Source of the DNA: a virus
Virus record (IMG/VR): IMGVR_UViG_3300025127_000028
Span: 1 to 62,058 of that record
DNA length: 62,058 nt
Direction: 5' to 3' (one strand)
The notes below the pieces were generated by a model. That model worked only from the letters and a program-made list of their open reading frames with translations. It did not search any database and was not told the DNA's origin. The translations under genes and the position numbers were made by a program. Positions 1 to 8,200 of the stretch are shown here, in pieces (within the stretch, counting starts at the first letter, position 1; the number at the start of each line of letters is the position of its first letter).

Positions 1-182
1 TGGAGTTTGACATATCACATCGTTACAAAGTGTTACGCGAAGTGATTGATGAGTCCAGCCAGAAAGTTTTGGTATTTGTACCATTCAAACATGCGATTGA
101 TATACTTACAGAAAAACTACGCAAGGATGGTATTACCACAGAGGTAATTCGTGGTGATGTATCTGCGCCCAACCGCACACAG
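1..182. repeat. terminal direct repeat, left copy (contig overlap)
   Basis: Bases 1-182 match 61877-62058 with one substitution: C at 56 against T at 61932. The repeat falls inside one continuous helicase reading frame, as expected for an assembly overlap of a circular or circularly permuted genome. A physical terminal repeat cannot be excluded from sequence alone. The mismatch is synonymous (TCC/TCT, Ser) and suggests strain variation or an assembly error. Confidence 0.95.
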
Positions 183-479
183 ATATTTAAAACTTTTCAA
201 GAAGCACCGAACCCACGGGTGCTTGTCATCCAGCCCCAATCTGCTGCACATGGTGTCACGTTAACAGCAGCGAATACTGTAGTTTGGTGGGGGCCAACCA
301 GTTCTCTAGAAACGTATGCACAGGCTAACGCTCGTGTTCATAGATCAGGGCAGAAACACAAATGCACCGTTGTTCAGCTTCACGGATCACCCGTAGAGAA
401 ACGTGTTTACACACTGTTAGATAACAGAATAGACGTACACACAAAAATGATCGACCTTTATAAAGAACTACTTGACTAA
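1..479 (+). CDS. SNF2-family helicase, C-terminal part (wraps from window end)
   Basis: This is the 3' part of a DEAD-like SNF2 helicase whose 5' part lies at 60817-62058. The 182-base terminal overlap joins the two in frame, giving about 512 residues in total. The segment is helicase lobe 2 (HELICc). It shows the motif V/VI region with QANARVHRSGQ, the arginine-finger signature of SNF2 ATPases, near joined residues 461-471. Such enzymes translocate on DNA using ATP; in phages they sit with replication and recombination genes, as here beside the polymerase, nucleases and primase. The exact role (fork remodelling, recombination or anti-restriction) is not shown by the sequence. The codon frame begins at base 3. 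It ends 51 bases before the next gene. Confidence 0.9.
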   Translation, partial: EFDISHRYKVLREVIDESSQKVLVFVPFKHAIDILTEKLRKDGITTEVIRGDVSAPNRTQIFKTFQEAPNPRVLVIQPQSAAHGVTLTAANTVVWWGPTSSLETYAQANARVHRSGQKHKCTVVQLHGSPVEKRVYTLLDNRIDVHTKMIDLYKELLD

Positions 480-530
480 CACACATACCGTCACTACATT
501 GTATGAAACAATACGTTTAAGGAGAACGGT

Positions 531-923
531 ATGGGCGACATAACCGCAGATAAGCTGACCAAGGCTTACATTAGAATCCGTGAAGAACGGGCGAAGCTGT
601 CGGCAGAATTTAAAGACAAGGATTCTGTTCTCTCTCGTCAATTAGAGAGAATTAAACAAGGACTACTCGACTACTGTAATGCACATAACGTCGAGAGTGT
701 AAGGACTTCCGAAGGATTGTTTTATAGATCTGTAAAGCAAAAGTTTTGGACTAATGATTGGGAGAAGATGCACGAGTTTATTAAAGAGCATCAAGTGCCT
801 GAGTTATTAGAGAAACGTTTGAACCAGACAAATCTTAAACAGTTCTTAGAAGAAAACCCTGAGTCAAAGCCAGAAGGCTTGAATATAGACTCTGAATACT
901 CAATAGCTGTGAGGAAGAAATAA
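531..923 (+). CDS. Gam-like / conserved phage recombination-associated protein
   Basis: A 130-residue protein with a charged N-terminal coiled coil (about residues 8-50) and a C-terminal half that includes ESVRTSEGLFYRSV, a Trp-rich segment and LLEKRLNQTNLKQFLEE. The layout resembles phage proteins loosely grouped with Mu Gam-type nuclease inhibitors, which bind DNA ends and shield them from RecBCD-like nucleases. That assignment rests on recalled pattern similarity and is moderate at best. A good ribosome site (AAGGAGA) lies 7 bases before the ATG. The stop overlaps the next start (TAATG), so it is translationally coupled to an HTH protein and lies one gene before the ssDNA-binding protein, which supports a replication or recombination role. 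Confidence 0.5.
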   Translation: MGDITADKLTKAYIRIREERAKLSAEFKDKDSVLSRQLERIKQGLLDYCNAHNVESVRTSEGLFYRSVKQKFWTNDWEKMHEFIKEHQVPELLEKRLNQTNLKQFLEENPESKPEGLNIDSEYSIAVRKK

Positions 924-1213
924 TGGAACCAAAATATGTGCCTATTGAAGATGTAGCTAAACACTTTAGTGTTTCTGTATCGACAATCCGTGCTTGGGTT
1001 CGTCAGGATCAGATTCCACAGGATACTTACATTCGTGTTGGTAACACCTACAGATTCTGCATTCCTGATATATCAGAAGCACTAACAACGAAGAAGACTG
1101 AGACTGTAGAAGAGCCTGTTGCACAAATGTCCACACAGGAAGAAACAGTAGGGTCTAAGGTGGCAACGGATGAAGATGCTGACCTATTAGAACTACTTGA
1201 CGAAGATCAATAA
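923..1213 (+). CDS. helix-turn-helix DNA-binding protein (excisionase/MerR-like)
   Basis: A 96-residue protein. Residues 5-55 form a winged-helix/HTH_17-type domain (EDVAKHFSVSVSTIRAWVRQ, then a short wing around RVGNTYRF), the fold of excisionases and small MerR-like regulators. The C-terminal 40 residues are acidic and low in complexity (EEPVAQ...DEDADLLELLDEDQ), perhaps for partner binding. It is coupled to the upstream gene by TAATG and followed by the ssDNA-binding protein. No integrase was found, so an excisionase role is unlikely; a regulator or replication accessory role is more probable. It is one candidate to bind the dispersed palindromes described elsewhere in this annotation, though nothing in the sequence proves this. 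Confidence 0.7.
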   Translation: MEPKYVPIEDVAKHFSVSVSTIRAWVRQDQIPQDTYIRVGNTYRFCIPDISEALTTKKTETVEEPVAQMSTQEETVGSKVATDEDADLLELLDEDQ

Positions 1214-1230
1214 GACATCGGGAGAATGAC

Positions 1231-1908
1231 ATGTCTGAAATTGTAAACACAAAATACACTCTAGAAAACGTAGAGGCTATGTGGCCTCGTATTAATCGCA
1301 CCTATAAGTTTGATGCGAAAGAGAAAAAATCTGTACCATGTGATGCGTTTGATGATGGTGCAGCGTACACACTTCAGTTCCGTATGACTGAGGCACAGGC
1401 TAAAGAACTGTATAAGCGTATGAAAACTGCTTATGCTGCGAAACAGGCAGAAAATTCTGAATGGCCTGACAAGTTTCCAATGCCTTTTAAGAAAGATGAT
1501 GATGGGTCATTTACCCACAAAGCAAAACTAAAAGGTGCATATGGAGCGGAAGCTACTCGTAAACCTGCACAATATTCTGCATCTAATAAGAAACTAGACG
1601 ATGATTTCTTGCTGACCAACGGAAGTACAGTTAACATTGCTGTCGTATTTACTCCGTATAATGGGGCGATGGGTGCTGGAGTATCCTTACGCTTAGATGC
1701 GGTGCAGGTTATTGACCTTAAGCCTATGGAAGAACAATCACCGTTTGGTGCGGTAGAGGGTTTTGAAGATAGTCCAAAAGAAGACGACAACCCTTTTGAG
1801 GATGTAACAGTAGATGAACCAAAGAAGGCGGTAAAGAAAACTGCACCTGCTGCACCAGAAAAGGGTAGTGATGATCTAAGTTCTATCATAGACGATTGGG
1901 ACGACTAA
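1231..1908 (+). CDS. single-stranded DNA-binding protein (DUF2815/gp2.5-like)
   Basis: A 225-residue protein with an OB-fold-like N-terminal domain (to about residue 170) of the DUF2815 type found as the ssDNA-binding protein of many phages. The last 50 residues are Lys/Pro/Ala-rich and then strongly acidic, ending DDLSSIIDDWDD. An acidic C-terminal tail with an aromatic residue is the hallmark of SSB and T7 gp2.5 proteins and recruits polymerase and primase-helicase. The ribosome site GGGAGA precedes the ATG. It sits directly before the primase-helicase, as in a replication operon. The family name is recalled; the function is inferred from the acidic tail and context. Confidence 0.72.
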   Translation: MSEIVNTKYTLENVEAMWPRINRTYKFDAKEKKSVPCDAFDDGAAYTLQFRMTEAQAKELYKRMKTAYAAKQAENSEWPDKFPMPFKKDDDGSFTHKAKLKGAYGAEATRKPAQYSASNKKLDDDFLLTNGSTVNIAVVFTPYNGAMGAGVSLRLDAVQVIDLKPMEEQSPFGAVEGFEDSPKEDDNPFEDVTVDEPKKAVKKTAPAAPEKGSDDLSSIIDDWDD

Positions 1909-1920
1909 TAACCAAAAATA

Positions 1921-1971
1921 CTGCGGCTAGGCTATGGCTGAACTGGGTGTGTACCGACACCCTTGCCGCAG
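1921..1971 (+). promoter_or_regulatory. structured leader hairpin before the primase gene
   Basis: Outer arms CTGCGGCTA (1921-1929) and TTGCCGCAG (1963-1971) pair with one mismatch. An inner stem GGGTGT/ACACCC (1945-1950 and 1957-1962) closes a 6-base loop. The element lies between the ssDNA-binding gene and the primase start at 1999. Only a short TTTT follows, so it could be a weak terminator, an attenuator or an mRNA processing structure. Confidence 0.55.
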
Positions 1972-1998
1972 TGCCTCTCGGTTTTGGTGTTAGTTATT

Positions 1999-4809
1999 AT
2001 GGAAACAAGAACTTTTTTAAGGGCAGCACTAGCAAACGAAGGACACTATTGTGTTTTTGCTTCTCGCGCCCATGATGATCGTAGAATACAAAAATTTTAT
2101 GAGTCGATAGATCAGGTAATAGACGCCGCACAAAATATGGATGCGGAAGGTTATGATGCGTACTACGCCCTCGCTACATTCAAAGAAGCAGGGTCACGCA
2201 AAGTAGATAATGTTAAATATTTAAACTCGTTATTTCTTGATCTAGACTGTGGCGCAAGCAAGGACTATGCGACTCAATCAGATGCTATTGGTGCGCTGAA
2301 GCATTTCTGTAAGAGATTGTCCTTACCTAAACCTGTTATGGTAAACTCTGGTCGCGGTGTGCATGTGTACTGGATGTTGAGCGAACCTGTGGGTCTAGAT
2401 GATTGGTTGCCAGTAGCAGAGCGATTGAAAAAACTGTGCGCTGACAACAATTTATTGGCTGATCCTGCGGTCACTGCAGATGCGGCTCGTGTGTTGCGTA
2501 TACCTACAACTCATAATCACAAGGATGACCCTCCTACAGCAGTAAACTTTTTCTTCGAGACTGCTATAAAGCCAGTGGATTTTGATGCGTTTTCTGAACT
2601 ATTAGGCAACAATCCTATACCTGTGCCGAAGCGTTATACTCCTGATGGCAACAATGCAGTCACGACTACACTCAACAGTAATATGGAAAGTACGTTTCGT
2701 GAGATACTACGCAAGACACAACAAGGACGTGGTTGTAAACAGTTACGAAACATAATGGTTAATCAAGAAGAGTGCATCGAACCCATGTGGAGAGCGGGGC
2801 TATCCATAGCTAAGTTCTGTACAGATGCCGATAAAGCTATACATGCAATATCAAAAAAGCATCCAGATTACACAGCAAGCGCTACACAAAAGAAGGTAGA
2901 CCTTATAAAAGGTCCGTACTTGTGCGCTAGATTTGATGAGTATGAGTCAGGTATATGCACCGAATGTCCACATTGGGGCAAGATAAAATCACCTATAACA
3001 TTAGGTAAACGTATACGCGAAGCCACGGACGAGGACAACATTGTTGAGGCTCCAGCCGAGAACCTCCCAAACAACCCCGTAAACCAGTATGTAATCCCTG
3101 CATATCCCCGTCCATACTTCCGTGGTGCAAACGGTGGGGTGTACATCAGGACTGTTAACAGCGATGGAGATCCTGACGAGAAAGTAATATACCATAACGA
3201 CTTATACGTTGTTAGACGACTGCGCGACGTGGAGCTGGGTGAAGCTGTTGTAATGCGATTACATTTGCCTAGAGATGGTGTGCGTGAGTTTACTTTGCCG
3301 CTAACTGCGGTTACTTCTAGAGAAGAGTTCCGAAAATATATGTCCATGCAAGGCGTGGCAGTAACAAAGATGGATGAAATTATGTCGTATACAACAACAT
3401 GGGTGAACGAGCTACAAGCTAACAGCACTGCGGATCAAGCACATAGACAGTTCGGTTGGACTAACGAAGACGGTGGTTCTTTTGTGCTTGGTAATCAGGA
3501 AATATTTAAAGATAAAGTCGAGTTCAATCCACCATCTAATCAGACAGCAGGGTTGTTTGCTTCTTTTGAGCCGCGAGGCACGATGGAGAAATGGAAAGAG
3601 ACCTTAGATTTTTATAATCGTGATGGGTTTGAACTACACCAGTTTGTAGTAGGCACGTCGTTTGGTTCTGCTCTTATGCAGTTCTCACCAATTAAATGTG
3701 CGGCCTTGCATATATACAGCAAGGACTCTGGTGTAGGTAAGACTACCGCCATGGAAGCAGGGGTTTCCGTGTGGGGTAAGCCCGAAGACCTGATTACCAC
3801 AGAGCGTGACACATATAACACCAAGATGAACAGAGGTGAGGTGTATCATAACTTACCGTTATATATGGACGAGTTGACCAACTCACATGGCAGGGAACTT
3901 AGTAACCTTGCATACCAACTTACTGGTGGTAGGCAGCGTGGTCGTATGGCTAGTGGTAGCAATACAGAGCGACATCGGGGTGAGGCTTGGAGTTTGTTAT
4001 CCGTTACCACAGGCAACACCAGTATTGTTGAGCGTATCAGTATTATAAAGGCTATGCCCAAAGCAGAAGCACAGCGCATTTTGGAGTGCCGTGTAAAACG
4101 TATGCACTTTGAAACAAAGGAAGAGACAGATAAATTTTCTGCTGCAATACAAGATAATTACGGACACGCAGGCATAGAATACGTGCAATACCTAATGAAT
4201 AATTTAGAGGACGCAAAGAAACTGTTAGCAGAAGTACAAGCACGGGTGGACGCTGAAGCCAACCTTACTGCTGAAAACAGGTTTTGGTCTGTGCTTATAG
4301 CAGCAACAGTAACAGGACTTATACTTGCAAAACGTGCAGGACTTGTGAACTATAATACTAAGAAAGTATTTAAATGGGGCGTAGAGCAGCTTAAAGAAAA
4401 CAAACGCCAAGTCGAGGACATGAGTGTAGGTGTAGAAGAAGTGCTTAACGATTATATACATGAACACTGGAGTAACGTACTGTGGATCAAGAGTACAGAT
4501 GATTTGCGCAAGCAAAACACAGACGCTGAGTCGGTTGTAATCCCAGAAGCACTACCTAGAGGTAAGCTGGTTGCTCGTTACGAAACAGATTTAAAACGTG
4601 CATATCTAGTGCCAAAGCCATTGAAGGCTTGGTGTGGTGAACAACAGATAAACTATAACTCGTTTGTATACGATCTTAAATCTAAGTTGGGGGCGCGTAA
4701 GTCTAAGATGCGTTTGAGTAAAGGTACGCACATGAACCTACCGCCAACTGATGTAATTATTGTCGATTGTTCAGTGGAGAGGATAGATGGAGAAACGATA
4801 CAAGCGTGA
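1999..4809 (+). CDS. primase-helicase (AEP-like primase + DUF927/SF3-like helicase)
   Basis: A 936-residue replication protein. The N-terminal domain (about 1-220) looks like an archaeo-eukaryotic primase/prim-pol: acidic FLDLDCG at 79-85 and SGRGVHVYW at 117-125, then RVLRIPTTHNHK. A Cys/His cluster (C309, C320, C323, H325) may bind zinc. The C-terminal half is a DUF927-type helicase with Walker A SKDSGVGKTT (G578-K581) and Walker B YMDE (D624, E625). It would unwind DNA and lay primers for the family A polymerase. The ATG at 1999 was chosen over an in-frame TTG at 1963, which lies in the upstream hairpin. The 3' end overlaps the next gene by 23 bases. Confidence 0.87.
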   Translation: METRTFLRAALANEGHYCVFASRAHDDRRIQKFYESIDQVIDAAQNMDAEGYDAYYALATFKEAGSRKVDNVKYLNSLFLDLDCGASKDYATQSDAIGALKHFCKRLSLPKPVMVNSGRGVHVYWMLSEPVGLDDWLPVAERLKKLCADNNLLADPAVTADAARVLRIPTTHNHKDDPPTAVNFFFETAIKPVDFDAFSELLGNNPIPVPKRYTPDGNNAVTTTLNSNMESTFREILRKTQQGRGCKQLRNIMVNQEECIEPMWRAGLSIAKFCTDADKAIHAISKKHPDYTASATQKKVDLIKGPYLCARFDEYESGICTECPHWGKIKSPITLGKRIREATDEDNIVEAPAENLPNNPVNQYVIPAYPRPYFRGANGGVYIRTVNSDGDPDEKVIYHNDLYVVRRLRDVELGEAVVMRLHLPRDGVREFTLPLTAVTSREEFRKYMSMQGVAVTKMDEIMSYTTTWVNELQANSTADQAHRQFGWTNEDGGSFVLGNQEIFKDKVEFNPPSNQTAGLFASFEPRGTMEKWKETLDFYNRDGFELHQFVVGTSFGSALMQFSPIKCAALHIYSKDSGVGKTTAMEAGVSVWGKPEDLITTERDTYNTKMNRGEVYHNLPLYMDELTNSHGRELSNLAYQLTGGRQRGRMASGSNTERHRGEAWSLLSVTTGNTSIVERISIIKAMPKAEAQRILECRVKRMHFETKEETDKFSAAIQDNYGHAGIEYVQYLMNNLEDAKKLLAEVQARVDAEANLTAENRFWSVLIAATVTGLILAKRAGLVNYNTKKVFKWGVEQLKENKRQVEDMSVGVEEVLNDYIHEHWSNVLWIKSTDDLRKQNTDAESVVIPEALPRGKLVARYETDLKRAYLVPKPLKAWCGEQQINYNSFVYDLKSKLGARKSKMRLSKGTHMNLPPTDVIIVDCSVERIDGETIQA

Positions 4810-5014
4810 GTACGTAAGAATAAGTGACAGATGTTGGGGTAGCCTAGAGTTGCGTGATAAAGCACAAAGAGAACAAATGTTCGCGCCGGTTAAATCAAAT
4901 TTACCTAATGATGCATTTGCAGACGATGATCCAGAAGCTGACTATGATATACATAAGAAATATTACCCCCAACCTACGATGGTGTTAGGTCATGCAGGGA
5001 GTTCTGAAGACTGA
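4787..5014 (+). CDS. hypothetical protein (75 aa)
   Basis: A small protein of 75 residues with a basic N-terminus (MEKRYKREYVRISDRCW) and an acidic centre (DDDPEADYD). No domain is recognised. The start lies inside the last 23 bases of the primase-helicase gene, and the stop lies 23 bases inside the following gene, so all three are translationally coupled. This tight packing supports a real gene with a role linked to replication. It could be a primase-helicase accessory factor, but nothing in the sequence shows this. Confidence 0.6.
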   Translation: MEKRYKREYVRISDRCWGSLELRDKAQREQMFAPVKSNLPNDAFADDDPEADYDIHKKYYPQPTMVLGHAGSSED

Positions 5015-5216
5015 TGATCTTAACCCTGATGGAGTACGGGTTGTGGTAAATTGGGATAACATGGTGGTCAGCGCATCTATATTTGTTCCGTGCGTTGACA
5101 CTGACAAGGCTATAAAACAGGTAAAAAATATAGCATTAATAAAGGGTTGGGAGATAGTGACCCGTGTTACAATAGAGAATAATAAATTTGGCTTGCGGGT
5201 TTGGAGAATGACGTGA
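4992..5216 (+). CDS. hypothetical protein (74 aa)
   Basis: A 74-residue protein with alternating beta and helix patterns (GVRVVVNWDNMVVSASIFV, then DTDKAIKQVKNIALIKGW), like a small alpha/beta domain. No family is recognised. It starts inside the previous gene and is the last gene of the plus-strand arm, directly before the convergent terminator. The pattern of Trp and charged residues suggests a folded domain rather than a spurious frame. Confidence 0.6.
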   Translation: MQGVLKTDDLNPDGVRVVVNWDNMVVSASIFVPCVDTDKAIKQVKNIALIKGWEIVTRVTIENNKFGLRVWRMT

Positions 5217-5228
5217 TAACTTGTATAG

Positions 5229-5251
5229 GACAGTTTCCTTCGTTGACTGTC
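5229..5251 (+). terminator. hairpin at end of plus-strand arm
   Basis: GACAGT (5229-5234) and ACTGTC (5246-5251) form a 6-bp stem with an 11-base loop, beginning 12 bases after the last plus-strand stop codon. It precedes the stronger hairpin at 5268 and may form a tandem terminator with it. Confidence 0.45.
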
Positions 5252-5267
5252 GTTCTCCCTTAACTAG

Positions 5268-5294
5268 CCCCTCGCTTCGGCGGGGGGATTCTTT
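5268..5294 (+). terminator. rho-independent terminator with UUCG loop at convergence point
   Basis: CCCCTCGC (5268-5275), loop TTCG (5276-5279), GCGGGGGG (5280-5287), followed by ATTCTTT. The cGCUUCGGCg cap is an exceptionally stable tetraloop. It separates the plus-strand arm ending at 5216 from the minus-strand arm ending at 5293. The stem could also act on minus-strand transcripts, although no U-run follows on that side. Confidence 0.85.
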
Positions 5295-8200
5295 AATCTG
5301 CGATGCCTAAATCCTGCCACAGCGTTATGGTGTCATCATACTCTGCTGCATCTTCCATAAGTTCATTTCGCATACGAGGATTGATTACGATGCCATGATG
5401 CATACGTGAAGTGGTGCGTTGGTGCGCTTTCATAGACTGCTTGAACGATTTATTTGTAATTGCTGTAGATGGGAACCTTTTGTTGTATTTAATTATTTCT
5501 TTCATAATAGCTTCCATTTCGGAAGTATCGCCTTGCCTTGCTGCTACATAATATCTTTTATATAGCTTGCTTTTTTGTTCGCCAGCGGCACGCTCTTTTC
5601 TTTTGATACGTGCATTCTCTTGTAATTGTTTGGTATATTCTGCGGGGGCAAAACCTAGCAACTGCCCGAATACATGCCCTGCTCCAATGTCTCCTACTAT
5701 GGGGTCGCCCCGTAACGTGTTAGCACCTTCTGTAGCAAACCTATAACTTTTTAAGACGTTACGTATAGCTGCTGGTGACATTGCTTCAATACCACGCTCT
5801 ACATTACCGTCTGCTATCATGCCTACACCACGCTCCATGTTTAGCGCGGTTCCCACCACAGGACCACCAACCATTTCAATGGCATCATAAAACAGACTTT
5901 GATCTTTTTGGACTAGGCGATCACGGAAGATAAGATCGGACAGACCCATACGACTTGCTACATCCACACCTAGTAAATAGTTACCAAGTCCACCATAGAA
6001 GCCCTCACCCAAAAACTTACGCATTGTAGTGTCAAAGTCATCTTCGTCTTCATCTCCGAATATAAGGTCTATGACGGAACCAATAGCCCCCATAAGTGGA
6101 ATACCTTGCGCTCCACCTATAATACCTGCCATGCCCACAGTCCCTGCTAACTGTTTACGAGCTACTAATTTATCTGCAGGAGAACCTTTGATTGCTTCCT
6201 TTGATAGTTTGGCAAGGTGATACGTCATGGATATACCAAAACGTTTAAACAAGAACATAACTTTACCAATACCCCTTTGCGCATATCTAGGTGCGCCAGT
6301 AGCGATGGCACCGCCGTTGGTAAGTTCTGTTACATAGATGGCTTTTTCTGCGGCTTCTGTTCTTGCGGCATCGTTTATAGTTTTGCCAGCTTTGCGCATT
6401 GCGCCTAATTCTAAATCATATGCAGTCATCAATGCTACTTGACGGTTCATACGCTCACCGTGGTGGAATATCCATCCAGATACAGCGCCTATCTTTCTCA
6501 TTGGACTATCTATTCTGTCCATGTCCAACATGTCATAAGTTATTGAACGGTTTAACTGCCCCATGCGCCCAGCTACTTCAGCTAGTACCTTATACTCCTT
6601 AACTTCTTTTGGTGTGTTGGGGTCGTCAAAATCATAATTGTCCAGTGATGGTGTAGCGGATGTAGTTTCTTTTATTTTACCATCAGGGCCAATCGTTTCT
6701 GAGGTGCGTTTAAAACCACTATTTTTAAACATGCGCATGGCTCTACCCGTGGCTTTCATAGTTTCAGAGTAACCATACTTACCGCCAAGGTAGGGCATAA
6801 CCACCATCGGTAGTTGTGAGAAGTTAACCACGGCAGAGGATATGTTTGCGCCAAGGGTCATAACAAACCCACCAGTTGTAAGTGCTTGCGCCCAGTTTTC
6901 TACGTTAGGGTTTTTAGCCCAGTCTGCACGTTGATCTAACTCATTAGCCAAAAGAACAGAAGTATCATCATTTTTTTCTACAGTCTTGACATGCTCTTTT
7001 ATTTCTTTCTGCACGGCAGATATTTTTTGTCCGTACTCCATTTGCACAAGCTGTCGTGATAGTGAGCTAGTTCTCTTGCGAAGCGCACCAATGGCATCTC
7101 GCTCAAACCCAAGCGTGCCTTTACGATTTCTAAATGACTGTGCAAATGACCGCTCTGGAAGAGAGTCAAGAAATAACCGCATTATCTGTTCTTTGACTTC
7201 GGCATCTACATTGTTTGTCTGTAATGTCTGAAGCACGTCGTTAACAAATGATGTAGGTGGCGCCTTATCGTAACTGACTTCTGATAGATTAGAGAACGAT
7301 TGAAAGTCTTTAGCCTCTGCATCAGGGTCTGCTTCCATAACCCTTTGCGCTTCTCTTCTATCTGTCTTACTTTCAAACGCTTCAACATAAAACTCCATGT
7401 TACCTGTGCGAGGGTCTCGCGCACTATAGGATAACCAGTACCCGCCACTACGAGTTAACGGGAAGTAAGGCTCAATAACACCGTTGTCGTAGAGAGCATT
7501 GTATACCTCTGCAAACACTTTTTTACGTGTAGGCTCATCAGAAATACCCTCGTCAATCTTGCTTTTAAGTATCCTACCCATCTCGTCATAGAGTTTTTTG
7601 TAGGTATTACGCATAGACTTGTAATGAGCTTGCCCTTCCTCACCAAGTGAGTTCCAATCGTCTTGCATGGCTTTCCATGCGTCTAACTTTTCTCCAGTGT
7701 AATCACTTTTGGGCTTTGAGGGATCAACCTGCTCTAATGTACTGTTGTAGATTACATTATTGAAAGCGTCTAATTTATCTTGATTCTTGCTGCCCCACGC
7801 AGACACTCGTTTGACCACTGGCTCAATCATACTGTTCATCTCAGTAACTTTGCCACTTGCCTCAAACGTCAGTTTTTCTAGTTTAGTTGCCATGGGTATG
7901 CGGGCTTTTGCAACATCGACTAAGGCATTGATTGGTAGCAACCCGAGCATAAAGTTCTTTGCCTTGTCAGGGAATCTATCTGCAAGAACTTCTTTTACAC
8001 GTTTTATGCCAGCAGCATCCCATGTGGGGGTATTCTTAACCATGTTATCAATGATTGCTTTAGCCTTATCTGGCACCATGGTTTGCATGTAAAGTCTGCC
8101 AGCACCACGAGATTCTGGCGCAGGTGCAAGCATGGCTTCAATTAGCTTATCTGCTTGGTTAAGTGCAGAGTCCACAGGCTTTGTCTGCATACCCATGGCA

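Noticed and set aside
923-1213. Excisionase as evidence of a temperate phage
   Set aside because: The HTH fold fits, but no integrase, repressor pair or attachment site was found, so lysogeny is not supported.
1963-1998. Upstream TTG start for the primase-helicase
   Set aside because: It lies within a stable hairpin, and the extra 12 residues do not resemble the domain start; ATG at 1999 is preferred despite a weak ribosome site.
2868-4515. Minus-strand frames within the primase-helicase gene
   Set aside because: They overlap a well-supported gene with intact motifs, have no neighbours on that strand and show unlikely residue composition.
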